Shown: positions 23,578 to 33,440 of the stretch, piece by piece | How positions within the stretch are numbered: the stretch's first letter is position 1 | Layout of the letters: the number at the start of each line of letters is the position of its first letter | DNA from: Gordionus sp. m RMFG-2023 | Taxonomy: Eukaryota > Nematomorpha > Gordioida > Chordodea > Parachordodidae | Direction: 5' to 3' | Length of the DNA stretch: 64,000 nt | Assembly: GCF_954871325.1 (NCBI RefSeq) | Contig: NC_088778.1 | Location: 20,383,120-20,447,119 of the forward strand | Program-made: the position numbers and the translations under genes | The notes under the pieces: generated by a model | Database searches by the model: none | The model's input: only the letters and a program-made list of their open reading frames with translations | Told to the model about the DNA's origin: nothing

Positions 23578-24863
23578 ATGGTGCATCACATCTAAAAAGA
23601 CATAAATGTGATGGTAAATTCATGAAAATTAATAAAAAAATTTTACACCTGAAAAACCAACCTTAAATGTAATATAAAATATTTAAAAATTATGCAATTA
23701 GATTATATTTTCAAAATACTATTTATTATACATGCATTTTTTTAAATAGCGATTTATTTTTATTTTATAAATTAAATAGATTAAATACAATATATTATAT
23801 AAATTAAATATTAGTTTTATTTTTTTTAAATGCAATATAAAATATAGTATATGCTCAAAATATTATTACCATTTTTATGAATATTAGTTTTATTTTTATA
23901 AATGCAAAAAATATAGTATATGCTCAAAATATCCATTTTTATAAATAACAATTTTATAATTTTTATAAATTCAATATAATATTCTCAAAATATTAGCTTT
24001 TTTCATGTATTTTTTAAATAATAAGCGATAATACTCGCTGAAAAATATTGTAAAATACCTCATAGGTGAATTTTTGTATATACCAGGTCGAATATAATTT
24101 TAAGAAATTCCGAGCCGGGCCTGAAATTTTTAAATCCGGGCCGGGCCGTAAAAAAATTTTTTTAAATTTATCCGGGCCGGGCCTTAAATCTTTAAATCCG
24201 GGCCGGGCCGTAAAAAATTTTTTTTAAATATCCGGGCCGGGCCTAAAATATTTAAAACCGGGCCGGGCCTAAAAAATTTAAAACCGGGCCGGGTCGTGCA
24301 AATGGTTCCTCTGCAGGTCTCTGTAAAAAATGTATAGGAAATTTTTTTAGAAAAAAATCTAGTCTATAACAAAAAGACTTTTTAATTTTCCAAAATAATT
24401 CATAAGAACATTTTTTTATTAATATTTACTTAAATTTTAAAAAAAATTTAAATATTTCTCCCACCCAGCTCCCGTTCTTAGAGTTTTTTAGCACGCCAAC
24501 CCGCTCATTCACTTAGATGGCGGGCGGAAAACCCGCCCAATGCAGACCTTTAGTTTAAATATCTTTTTAGCCCGCTCATTCTTTTAAAAATTTCACCACC
24601 CGCCCATCATACACAATTTTTTAGAACTTTGTACCCGTTTTATTTTGAAAATATTTTGAACAGCTATTTTCAAAGATTTTGATTTGCTGATTTTGAAATA
24701 TTAAAATCATTAATGATCTAGAGCTCTCGTGATTTTGAAAGTATAAAATCTTTAATTATTTTAATTCTTGTTCATTTTTATATAATAAATCTTCTGCGAT
24801 CAAATAATTAGTTAAGATCATTTTATAATTATTTAAAATTTTATTTTTTAAAATTAGATTAAA

Positions 24864-25139
24864 TAAAATATTATTCCTTGTGAGTCAAATTTAATAAATT
24901 GGAATTTTATAATTGTTTGAAGTAAATGGTTTAAAATATGGATTGTAATTAATTATTATTTTAACGAAGATGAACCATAGAAAAGTTACAATCACCTTGA
25001 GTAAAATATTATTCCTTGTGAGTCAAATTTAATAAATTGGAATTTTATAATTGTTGGAAGTAAATGGTTTAAAATATGGATTGTAATTAATTATTATTTT
25101 AACGAAGATGAACCATAGAAAAGTTACAATCACCTTGAG
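24864..25139. repeat. 138-bp tandem duplication, two nearly identical copies
   Basis: Copies 24864-25001 and 25002-25139 differ at one visible base (GTTTGAAG versus GTTGGAAG). A partial third start follows at 25140. The near-identity indicates a recent duplication. No ORF spans it. Confidence 0.9.
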
Positions 25140-25989
25140 TAAAATATTTATATTATAAACAAGTTAACTTAGGATTTCAGTAATTTTTGTAGCAAAAGGA
25201 ATAAAAATATATATTGCAAACATTAAATTAAAATTTCAGCTAAGATGAACCATAGTCATATTCGTTTTTTAATTTTTTTTTGAAATTAATGGGTAAAGTA
25301 TATATTAAACATTTTAAATTAAGGTGTGAACCATAGAAAATCGATATTTTTCGTAGTCGTCGATTAGTCAAACGTTCAAACCATAAAATGGCACTACAGC
25401 TGGCTCATCCGTATGCACGGATTATCTAAAGGCCCTCTCGCTATTCGTTTATTTTCACCTTCCCCCACCCTTCTTCTAGTTTTTGAAAAAGGTCTGAGTA
25501 CCACTTTTTATCTCCTGCCAAAATTTCTTTATTAATTCAATAGTGTTCATTTTGAATCTCTTTTTTATAAATTTCAAAAAGAATTTTTTTATAGCATAGG
25601 AAAGCAAGATGTTTTCTTTTACAATATTTTATTATCAACATAAATAAAAAATGTTCTCATTTAACATTTTTATGCACATTTGAAATTTTTTAAGTTAAAA
25701 ATAGAATAAAAGATAATAATAGATACTGGTTGAAAGTGTCTACATGTTCACATGTTCGGAGGATTTGCTTCCAAATTTTTGAGGGGCGGGGGGGGGGGCA
25801 TCTAATGAGATTAAATTTAGAGTACGGCAAAACATTTTTTTATATAAAAATGCCCTTTTAACTTCGCAAAATTAATATTTTTTAAATACCTGAAGGGCTT
25901 TCTCGATTGTACAATTTTAAATGAACACGAACAAAACATTTTAAGAATTATTGAATCCGATTATATCTCCTGGCAACTCTTTGCAAATT

Positions 25990-26400
25990 GAGAAGCTTAG
26001 GACCGAGATTTGCTATAACGCCCTTACAAAATCCGTAAGACACATCATTTCAGTTGAAAATGATAGTTTCATGGACGAAGCCTTAATTTGCTAACATCAT
26101 TCCCTCCTCAGGAAGCTTAATTTCCACAACTCCAGCCATGAATAGCTTGATTCCTACCCCAGGCATATCATTTTTAAACTAATATATTTGCGCAAACTAT
26201 TTTGGACGTCATGGACTCCATTGTAAATTAATATCAAAAATTAATCGACGCAACAAGATAAGCACACTTATTGCTAAATTTCTCAATAAGGCAAATCTTT
26301 CGTTTATTCTTGAGCCTACATTCTAAATAAAAAACGCCCTGACGGCAAAACTATAATTCCCTTTGTATTAGGCAAACCCTTGGTTATAAATGTAATTATT
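25990..26400 (+). pseudogene. Decayed retroelement ORF fragment
   Basis: Scattered frames read ICYNALTKSVRHIIS, RKLNFHNSSHE, KANLSFILEPTF and finally PDGKTIIPFVLGKPLV (about 26337-26395). The last pattern resembles the KRPDG---PW--G--L-WD motif seen downstream of reverse transcriptase in some invertebrate retroelement polyproteins. Many stops and shifts; no ends found. Confidence 0.3.
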
Positions 26401-26744
26401 TAATATATCTATTTTTTTAAATAAAAACATTTCAAATTAATATAAATCTTGATATTAATATATGTTTGTTTTTAAATTTTTACTCTATTCAGTAACATTC
26501 ACTGTATTGATGGCTGGGATTTCGACTCATTAAAATATTCCATACAATACTGACTCATTAATATTTTAAATGTCAAATTATAAAAAAATTTACAGCTACT
26601 AAGGAAATTTTTACTTTACAAGTATTGGGTGATAAATGACTAAATTTTTAGCAGGTTTTGAGTCGAATTAAAAGGATAAAAAGAATTTTTAACCGAGTAC
26701 TATCATCCTAGTCTCGATCATGATTTAAGCTTAGAATTGGCCTA

Positions 26745-26775
26745 TGTGTGTGTGTGTGGGGGGGGGGGGGGGGTT
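26745..26775. repeat. GT microsatellite followed by poly-G
   Basis: A short (GT)n run leads directly into a run of about 16 G. Similar G-runs mark transposon ends elsewhere in the window (20841, 25786, 60940), but no element could be delimited here. Confidence 0.7.
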
Positions 26776-27657
26776 CTCTTTTCTTGAAAAGTCACTTCTC
26801 ATTAATATTTTTTAAGCTAATATAAATTTCCCCCTTATCTCCTCAAAAGCGTAAGTAATAGAGACTGCAAATGGCATAATTCTCAGACCCGGCCAGATAT
26901 CTCGCCCTTTTTAAAAATTCAGAAATATATCTTATGAAAAGAACCAATAAGGATGGGGATTTCCGTTTCAAGATTTTTTTTAATTACAAAATGAAGGAAA
27001 TTGTATTTAAAAATTAATGATTATAGTAACAGGTCATAATTTGGTAATAATTAAAATTATATGCAAAATAAAATATATTAATTTAATAGTATTAAAATAT
27101 TTTTTTTATTCACTATTAAGCTGGCTGAGTACTGGGACAGGGTGATATTAAATATAATATAACTATAAATAATAATTTGAAAGTAAAAATAAGAAAGTTA
27201 TTAAGTATTTAAAATTATAAAAAAAACCAAAATATTCTTTTAAAATGTCATAACCAAAGGTCTACAATATGTGAGCTTAAAGACCTCTAAAAATATATAG
27301 GGGTCAATATTGATTAACTCATGCAGCGTCTACATGACAGGATTTTCACTGGATGCAAACCCCCTTCAAAAACCTTTGCCTACCCCCCTAAAAAATCCCC
27401 GCCACCTTCGGCGGCGATGTCTCTTTATCATTATTTTCACCTATTTATTTATTAATACTCTTTTCAAATAATTTATAAAGGATATCTTAAATTAATCTAT
27501 CTCTACTAACTACTATCGATATTTTGTGAATATAAAGAATTTATTTTTTAGATAATAAATTTAATTAAAACCTCCATTATTTACAATGAATTAATTATTA
27601 TGGCATTATGAGCTTGCTGAAATATCTAAACCTTTTAAATTATATTTAAAAGGATAG

Positions 27658-27933
27658 TGAAAAGGTTGGCAGGGATCAAGGCAATAAACAAATAAGTTTT
27701 ATTATATAATGTATTTAAAAAATATTAAACTACAATTTAACTATATTTTTAACTTCCAATCTATATATAAATATATCCTTTATATATATAAAAAAATCTA
27801 TTAAACAATTAAATGAAAAAATGGTGTTAATTAAATGAATGTAAGATATAAAAATTGTTAATTAAATGAATGTAAGATATAAAAATTTTCGCTAAATAAT
27901 AGCCATTATAATAATAATTATCCATATTTAACA
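27658..27933 (-). repeat. 3' LTR (276 bp)
   Basis: Plus-strand sequence starts TGAAAAGGTTGGCAGGG and ends CATATTTAACA. It contains a 31-bp tandem duplication (TTAATTAAATGAATGTAAG-type unit, about 27828-27890) that is also present in the other LTR. Confidence 0.9.
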
Positions 27934-27944
27934 TTCCACCCTCT
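27934..27944 (-). promoter_or_regulatory. Polypurine tract of the LTR element
   Basis: On the minus strand AGAGGGTGGAA lies directly against the start of the 3' LTR, the position where plus-strand DNA synthesis is primed in LTR retrotransposons. Confidence 0.7.
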
Positions 27945-28443
27945 ATAGGAACGCCGCCTAGGTTCTCTTTATCTTTTGTGTTCAAGTTTCCCATCTATTT
28001 TGATCATAAAATCTTTCATAGTTTCGTCTTGATAAATGATAGTTATTTTGGTTGTAAAATCTTATCTTGCCTTGCTCCCTCCAAATCTTTTAAAAAAACG
28101 GTTTAGTATGTGATTCGACTTTGTCATCCTATTGTTAATTATTATCATAATTTGTTATTGAATAATTTTAGAATATATGTAATATTGAATAAGAATCGCC
28201 AAATAATCGAAATAGAATTAATTTAACGAATATCGAATTTTGAATAAGAATAATTGAAGTAGAATAAATTAATCAAATGTTGAATAATCGAAATAATATG
28301 AATTGATTAGTCGCGTTTTATTTTAATTTATTATATTATAAATATCGCGTTTTAAATAATAGCGTTTGATATAATAATTTTTATCGATATTAAATTTCAA
28401 TTTTATTTATTTATTTTAAATAATTTTTTATTAATATTAAATT

Positions 28444-29328
28444 TCAATTATTTTTATTATTTTTTTTTTTAAATTTTACTCCCTTGTTTTTTAAATCAAA
28501 TAATAACTCAAAATTACTGTTTTCTTTTATCTTCAATAAAAATAATGTTTTAAAGTGGTCAATGTAACTTACACATGGTTTGTCCTTAAAACATAATTTA
28601 GATTTCTTTGTATTTAAAATTTTAATTTTGAAAGATTCGTCCACTTTATCATTAATTATATAAGGTAAATGTTTATTTGTATTGTCTACTCTCTTGATTT
28701 TTTTAAATTTATAAGTGTCAAGCTTTAATGATTTGGATTCTACTTTTTTAAAATTTTTGTGTATGGGAATTTCAACTATTTCAGTTTCATTAATTTTTTC
28801 AGTACTAAGATTTATATCATTATTTTTACAGTCATAATACTCTTTTAAAATTTCACCATGTGATCTTATGGGTATATTTATATTTTCATCATTTTTTATA
28901 ATCACAAATGTTTTAAATTTTATTATATAATTTATTTCTTTTAGTTTATAAGGTTTTAATTCAATATCTAATTTTTTTATACTAAAAGATTTATAATTAT
29001 AATTTCTTTTATAATAATGTGTTTCTTTATCCAATTTTCTATTTTTATAACAATTCTCATTATTAGATTTACTAAAATTTTTATTAGAACAATTTTCTTT
29101 TATTTCTGTAGCCGATTTATAATTACATAAACACTTTAATGTATATAATGTTTTATCATAACTCGAATTTAACTCTCTTGGAAACACTGCTTTCATGACT
29201 AAATATAATTCATCCGGTAAATTACCTATTAAGCTTAGAGTATTCTCACTATCATGAAATTTTAAATAATCATCTAACTTGTCAATGGACTTTGTTTTAT
29301 TATTAGTATCCCAAATTGGTCTATTCAT
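28444..29328 (-). CDS. Gag-like protein of the non-autonomous LTR element (294 aa)
   Basis: Begins MNRPIWDTNNKTKSIDKLDD. Residues about 30-75 (LIGNLPDELYLVMKAVFPRE and YDKTLYTLK) resemble the helical capsid core of Gag in Ty3-type elements, where a LP--- L---- pattern precedes a short helical end. The remainder is Lys/Asn-rich without a CCHC knuckle. There is no protease, reverse transcriptase or integrase before the purine tract, although the internal region is intact between PBS and PPT. The ORF starts about 330 bp inside the PBS and is uninterrupted, so the protein may have been under selection until recently. Confidence 0.55.
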   Translation of the reverse strand: MNRPIWDTNNKTKSIDKLDDYLKFHDSENTLSLIGNLPDELYLVMKAVFPRELNSSYDKTLYTLKCLCNYKSATEIKENCSNKNFSKSNNENCYKNRKLDKETHYYKRNYNYKSFSIKKLDIELKPYKLKEINYIIKFKTFVIIKNDENINIPIRSHGEILKEYYDCKNNDINLSTEKINETEIVEIPIHKNFKKVESKSLKLDTYKFKKIKRVDNTNKHLPYIINDKVDESFKIKILNTKKSKLCFKDKPCVSYIDHFKTLFLLKIKENSNFELLFDLKNKGVKFKKKNNKNN

Positions 29329-29658
29329 GATTTAGAGAAAAAAATTTTTTTTTTTTATTCTTCACTTTTTTTAAAATTAATCATATCTTACGTGTTTTTA
29401 GAATAAATTAAATATTACATTCCAGAAATATTTTTTATCTAGTTGTCTACATTCTAGTAGCTAAAATCAATCGTGTCTGTGGATTTAGAATAATTTGTAA
29501 GTCATTATATCATAATTTTAGTAATCATTTCCATTATACATGATAGCTCCGTAGTTTGATGTCTGGCTTAACAATTCTCCTCATAGTTGATTGATCCATT
29601 TGATCTAATTTATATTTTATTTTTTGAAAATAAATTAATTTAATTTAAAATCGTATAT

Positions 29659-29674
29659 CTCTCCGCTGCCACCA
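29659..29674 (-). promoter_or_regulatory. Primer-binding site, matching tRNA-Leu 3' end
   Basis: Minus-strand TGGTGGCAGCGGAGAG follows the 5' LTR with no spacer. The first 12 bases are complementary to a tRNA ending CCGCTGCCACCA, which fits the acceptor end of eukaryotic tRNA-Leu (AAG/TAG type). This also fixes the orientation of the element. Confidence 0.75.
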
Positions 29675-29812
29675 TGAAAAGGTTGGCAGGGATCAAGGCA
29701 ATAAACAAATAAGTTTTATTATATAATGTATTTAAAAAATATTAACTATATTTTTAACTTCCAATCTATATATAAATTTATCCTTTATATATATAAAAAA
29801 ATCTATTAAACA

Positions 29813-31896
29813 TTCATTCATTACCACGCCAGAAATTGCACGAAGTGCAATTTCATCACCCACCAGGAGTTGTAGCGTGCACCATGTATATTCACTAGTA
29901 TATAGATCCTATACATGATGTATACCCGTTTTATTATAGTGGACGGTACCACTATGTAGTCAGCTAGCATAGTAAAGAAGAGAGGAGTAAGAAAGAGGGG
30001 ATCTATTAGTTCCGTTACCGGCAAAATAGTGTTAAGAATTGTAGCTAATATTAATAATAATAATGTACCTGACACCTGGTTAGATTTAAGAGATGGGAAA
30101 AAAAAATTTCTTAATGTTTGGTAAGTATATCCTTGGAAGATAACGCAATGTCTATAGAATCCATGTTATTCACTATTATCATTATTATATTGAGCCTGGA
30201 GATCGTTATCATTATCAATATTCACGGTTTTAAGATTATCATTGACTCCGTCAAAAATCATAATTCCTATTGCGCCAAAACATAAGTTGTCATTAGACTG
30301 GGGATAAGAGATTGGAAATAAGGCAGTGTGAGAAATAGTCTGATATGTCCACGATTTCTGCTCTAGTTTAAACCATATTTAAGCATGTATTGCAGATGTT
30401 CCTTTAAATGTTTCTTGTTTTTGCTGAGTGCAAGAAAATCTATAAACGTAAGATTGATCAAGTCCATGTCCTTCAGACATTTTGCCAGCCAATAGTATTT
30501 GGGGATTCTTCGCCTTCCATAATCCGGGGTCCACTCCATGGACGAAAATATCATATTATCTCGTGAATGTCTTAAGCAGTGGCCGAGTAATTCTAATCTC
30601 CTCAAAGGAATGAGTCTTTTGATAGGTAGGATGTCGCACCTGTTCCAGAGAGTTGTGTTTGGGGTGTTGTATGGATAGTAAGTTTTAGTGATTCTTCTTA
30701 AGCACTTGTTTATGAAGGTCTGGGATGTGTTGATGTTGCTTTTAGTGTCCTGCCATGTTTCCAACCCGTATGTTAAGATGGGTAGAATTAGGGATTTAAA
30801 GAGTCTTATTTTTAGGTTCGTAGATATCTGGTTGGACGACCATAATTTAGTTAGCTGATGATATCGGGATCTGGCCTTGTTGGTCCTCGACTTAGTATCC
30901 AAAATGGTGGTGCCTAATGACATTATTCTGGTTCCTAGGTACTTAAAATCCGAGACCGTATCTACCACATTATTCTCAAAGTTAAAGGGGTCGCTGTTAT
31001 ATAGAGGGATATTGGATACAATTTTTGTCTTTGAGTAGTTGACTTTCAGTCCGTATCCAAAGCAATTTTTGACAAACAATGACAGCAAGTTTCTTAAATT
31101 GTACTCAGAGTTAGCTAATATGCATACATCATCGGCATAGCATAGAAAATTTAGAGAGTTGTGTATGTTATTATCATATTGTTGATTCAGATATTGAGGG
31201 TTAAGAGCATGTTCTTGTTTGAAGGATTTATTCAGAATATCGTTCATTATTACATTAAATAGCATAGGTGATAAAATGCATCCTTGTTTCAGTCCTCTGT
31301 TGGCCTTAAATGGTTGTGATTTTAAGTTCAGATGTTGTGGTATCACGTTATGATTATCGTATATTATTTTTTTAAGCGAAATCAGATGTTTATCTATTCC
31401 TATGTCCTCCAGTAAGGGCCAGATCTTATGCTGTATGATGGAGTCAAAGGCTTGACTTAGATCAATCATTAGGGCAAATATTGGGGACTTATGCATTCTA
31501 GCTTTCTCCAGAATAACCTTAAGCGCCATGGTTAGTTCCGTCGTGTTCCTGCCCTTCCTATATGATGTGATGGCGTTTGAGAGGTTTCCATCGATGATTG
31601 GTTTAATCCTGACGGCTATAATATACGTGAACATTTTTAGGGTAACTGGGATCTGTGCAATTCCTCTGTAGTCCTTCAGGCTAGTCGGGTTCTTATTTTT
31701 AGGGAAATTAAGTATTATCGATGTCATCCATTCCTCTGGGAAATTGCCAGTATTCCATATCTCATTAAAGAGGGGAAGCAGTAGACTAGCACTTAAATCA
31801 GCATCTATCTTCCAAAGTTCCGCAAAAATCCCATCGATTCCGGCTGCTTTATGGGTTTTTAGTCTTTTAATGGCATTGATTATATCTATTCTGTTC
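29813..31896 (-). mobile_element. 5'-truncated LINE (non-LTR retrotransposon)
   Basis: The 2.08-kb insertion lies between copies of ATTAAACA (29805-29812 and 31897-31904). On the minus strand it starts inside the reverse transcriptase reading frame and ends with tandem GAAT units (TGAATGAAT) instead of poly-A. The missing endonuclease and 5' region are typical of incomplete reverse transcription. Simple tandem tails of this sort occur in CR1/L2- and RTE-type elements; I do not assign a clade with confidence. Confidence 0.9.
29832..29854. other. Perfect hairpin near the LINE 3' end
   Basis: A 10-bp perfect stem (GAAATTGCAC with GTGCAATTTC) closes a 3-nt loop, about 20 bp from the 3' terminus of the LINE. 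A terminal stem-loop is a plausible recognition site for the element's reverse transcriptase. Confidence 0.8.
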
Positions 31897-31898
31897 AT
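30363..31898 (-). CDS. LINE reverse transcriptase, intact from motif 0 to the C-terminus
   Basis: The 511-codon frame is uninterrupted. Landmarks in order: KAAGIDGIFAELWK (about residue 17), LKDYRGIAQIPV, SYRKGRNTTEL, a first catalytic Asp in ALMIDLSQAFDS, GLKQGCILSPMLFN, the active-site box FLCYADDVCILAN, and FKYLGTRI. A C-terminal domain with LPILTYGLETW and RRLELLGHCLRH follows, a pattern common to endonuclease/RT LINEs of invertebrates. The upstream apurinic-like endonuclease is missing because of 5' truncation. The apparent start ATG is an accident: its A and T come from the duplicated target. With no internal stop or shift over 1.5 kb, the insertion is recent. Confidence 0.9.
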   Translation of the reverse strand: MNRIDIINAIKRLKTHKAAGIDGIFAELWKIDADLSASLLLPLFNEIWNTGNFPEEWMTSIILNFPKNKNPTSLKDYRGIAQIPVTLKMFTYIIAVRIKPIIDGNLSNAITSYRKGRNTTELTMALKVILEKARMHKSPIFALMIDLSQAFDSIIQHKIWPLLEDIGIDKHLISLKKIIYDNHNVIPQHLNLKSQPFKANRGLKQGCILSPMLFNVIMNDILNKSFKQEHALNPQYLNQQYDNNIHNSLNFLCYADDVCILANSEYNLRNLLSLFVKNCFGYGLKVNYSKTKIVSNIPLYNSDPFNFENNVVDTVSDFKYLGTRIMSLGTTILDTKSRTNKARSRYHQLTKLWSSNQISTNLKIRLFKSLILPILTYGLETWQDTKSNINTSQTFINKCLRRITKTYYPYNTPNTTLWNRCDILPIKRLIPLRRLELLGHCLRHSRDNMIFSSMEWTPDYGRRRIPKYYWLAKCLKDMDLINLTFIDFLALSKNKKHLKEHLQYMLKYGLN

Positions 31899-32347
31899 TA
31901 AACAATTAAATGAAAAAATGGTGTTAATTAAATGAATGTAAGATATAAAAATTGTTAATTAAATGAATGTAAGATATAAAAATTTTCGCTAAATAATAAC
32001 CATTATAATAATAATATCCATATTTAACAGATAGTTTATTTGGAAAACAATGTATATGATTGTTTGCAATATATAGATTTGGTCGATGAATTGTATTATA
32101 ATAATACTATAATAAAAGTATTAATTTTTACAGCAATAAATTTTGTCTTATTTCATCTCAAAATTTAATAGATAACCCCTCAAAAAAATTTATCCTACCC
32201 CCATTAGCAACTTACCCCCTACCCCCTCAAAAAAATAGGATGCAAACTGTTCCTACCCCTCCCGCTCATGTAGACGCTGAACTCATGCCTCGAGACTTTG
32301 CGATTTTTTTGGACTGTTAGGGTTAAACAACATTACAGGCATGAAAT

Positions 32348-33374
32348 CAGAGACCTGCAGAGATACCATTTGCACGTCCCGGATTAAAAAAAATTTTAGG
32401 CCCGACCCGGCCCAGATATTTAAAAAAAAATATTTTGGGGGCCTGGCCCGGATTTTTTTTTTTAGCCCGGCCCGGGTTTAAAAATTTTAGGCCCGGTCCG
32501 GACATTTAAGAAAAAATTTTGAGGGAACCCGGCCCGGTCTGGATTTTTTGAAAAAAATTTTTTTTTTAGACCGGGCTCGGAATTTTTTAAAATTATATTC
32601 GACCTGGTATATACAAAAAATTTATCTATTTAGTATTTTATCATTTTTTTCGGCGAGTATTATCATTTAATAAGCAAGTATATTGCCGATTTTTAAAAAC
32701 GGCTAACTCAATATTTTCGCCAGAAAAATATTGACTAAGCTTCGAAATTTCGATACTATATGTCTAGACCTTTGCTCCTTCTATGAGCAAAATTTTCAGG
32801 CTTGAATAATATTTTTCTGGATAAAAAACTAAGTTAGCCGTTTTTACAAATCGGCTCAAAACGAGCCGTTTAACAACGCTATTTTATTTTATTTTTTTCT
32901 AAACAGATATTTAGTATATTACAAATTGATACTATAAAAAATATGAGTAAATAATATTTTGAGAATATACTATATTAATTGTATTTATAAAAAAAAATAA
33001 AACTGATATTTTAATTAATAAAAAAACATATATTATATAATAATGTATTTAATCCTTTGCGTATTTATTCCATGGCAGGAAAATTATAATTTTATTATGT
33101 AATAGATACTATGAGTGTTAGCTAGTGTTAAATTTCACCAAACATTATATTAATCATAACTATAAAATCATTATAACCATATATAATTGACGATTATAAT
33201 AATTCATGTTGTATAAATTTTTTTAAAAAATACGGCCCGGTTGTTTTTAAACAAAATTTTTCAAGCCCGGTCCGGGTTTTTTTAAAAAAAAATTTTCAGG
33301 CCCGGCTCGGGTATATTTTAAAAATTTAAAATACGGCTCGGCCCTGATACCCGAGCCGGACCTGCAGGTCTCTG
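32348..33374. mobile_element. hAT element, GGCCCGG family, inverted relative of 20141-24323
   Basis: Ends CAGAGACCTGCAGAGATACC and CAGAGACCTGCAGGTCCGG (reverse complement), with CCGGGCC arrays inside both. Non-repetitive stretches such as GACCTGGTATATACAAA and the ATAACTATAAAATCATTAT block match the ends of the 20141-24323 copy in reverse orientation, confirming family identity. Flanking 8-mers (CATGAAAT, GGTACAAT) agree poorly, so the target copy has diverged or one end is rearranged. A palindromic MITE is nested at 32686-32853. Confidence 0.75.
32686..32853. mobile_element. Palindromic MITE, copy 1
   Basis: The ends are long inverted repeats (CCGATTTTTAAAAACGGCTAA with its complement at 32832-32853). 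The centre carries the family signature GACCTTTGCTCC / TATGAGCAAAATTTTCAGG. Similar copies are at 33441-33632 and 53251-53420. The flank reading CGAGCCGTTTAACAAC may extend the element to about 32876. Confidence 0.65.
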
Positions 33375-33440
33375 GGTACAATTTTAACATTTATTTTAAA
33401 GCATAAGTAATATATAAGCTTTCATGATAGGAAATAGTTT

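Larger units (their letters stand above)
20620..23666 (+). pseudogene. BED-type zinc-finger exon of a hAT transposase, split by insertion
   Basis: MAQITNDIINK starts an N-terminal segment with IWAKFNI, VQCKNCSSIL and KHGT. The frame is interrupted at 20814 by the inner hAT. After the second target copy (23578) it resumes with SHLKRHKCDGKF and stops at about 23664. Joined across the insertion it has the BED pattern of an aromatic W/F pair, C-x2-C, then H-x3-H. BED fingers bind DNA ends in hAT transposases. Only about 95 residues of the protein survive; no RNase H domain follows in either piece. Confidence 0.75.
20141..24323. mobile_element. hAT element, GGCCCGG family, BED-finger bearing
   Basis: Ends are CAGAGACCTACAGGCCCGG and, reading inward on the other strand, CAGAGACCTGCAGAGGAACC. 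Arrays of GGCCCGG/CCGGGCC lie just inside (20150-20310 and 24108-24300). The target duplication is perfect: TAAAAAAT at 20133-20140 and 24324-24331. An ORF with a BED zinc finger starts at 20620, preceded by an approximately 85-bp imperfect tandem duplication of its upstream region (20440-20616). The catalytic transposase is absent, so this is a deletion derivative. Relatives of the family are at 32348, 50414, 54315 and 62516. Confidence 0.9.
19675..24552. mobile_element. hAT-type element, CCCGCCC family, containing two nested hATs
   Basis: The ends TAGAGGTCTGCA and (reverse complement) TAAAGGTCTGCA match at 11 of 12 positions. CCCGCCC motifs lie inside both ends. Flanks TTTTAAAT (19667-19674) and GTTTAAAT (24553-24560) agree at 7 of 8 positions. 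Without the nested element the copy is about 0.7 kb and non-coding. Because the flanking 8-mers are AT-rich, the boundary call is weaker than for the inner elements. Confidence 0.6.
27658..32029 (-). mobile_element. Non-autonomous LTR retrotransposon
   Basis: Two TG...CA LTRs (27658-27933, and 29675-32029 interrupted by a LINE) flank about 1.74 kb of internal DNA. The target duplication is a perfect 5-bp GATAG (27653-27657 and 32030-32034). On the minus strand the 5' LTR is followed at once by a primer-binding site TGGTGGCAGCGG, and the 3' LTR is preceded by a purine tract. Only one long ORF (Gag-like) is present and no reverse transcriptase, so mobility would depend on enzymes from another element. 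The two LTRs are very similar, differing by small indels, indicating modest age. Confidence 0.9.
29675..32029 (-). repeat. 5' LTR, interrupted by a LINE
   Basis: Left part 29675-29812 and right part 31897-32029 together reproduce the 276-bp LTR, with the LINE (29813-31896) and an 8-bp duplicated target ATTAAACA in between. Confidence 0.9.
27324..32279. mobile_element. hAT-type MITE (CAGCGTCTACATGA ends), interrupted by an LTR element
   Basis: The 14-bp inverted ends CAGCGTCTACATGA are perfect. The 8-bp target duplication AACTCATG is perfect (27316-27323 and 32280-32287). After removing the nested LTR element (27658-32029) and its duplicated GATAG the MITE is about 0.58 kb and non-coding, rich in CCCCCT motifs near both ends. 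Low-copy in this window. Confidence 0.9.

Noticed and set aside
31744-31935. Plus-strand ORF overlapping the LINE
   Set aside because: Antisense shadow of the reverse transcriptase.
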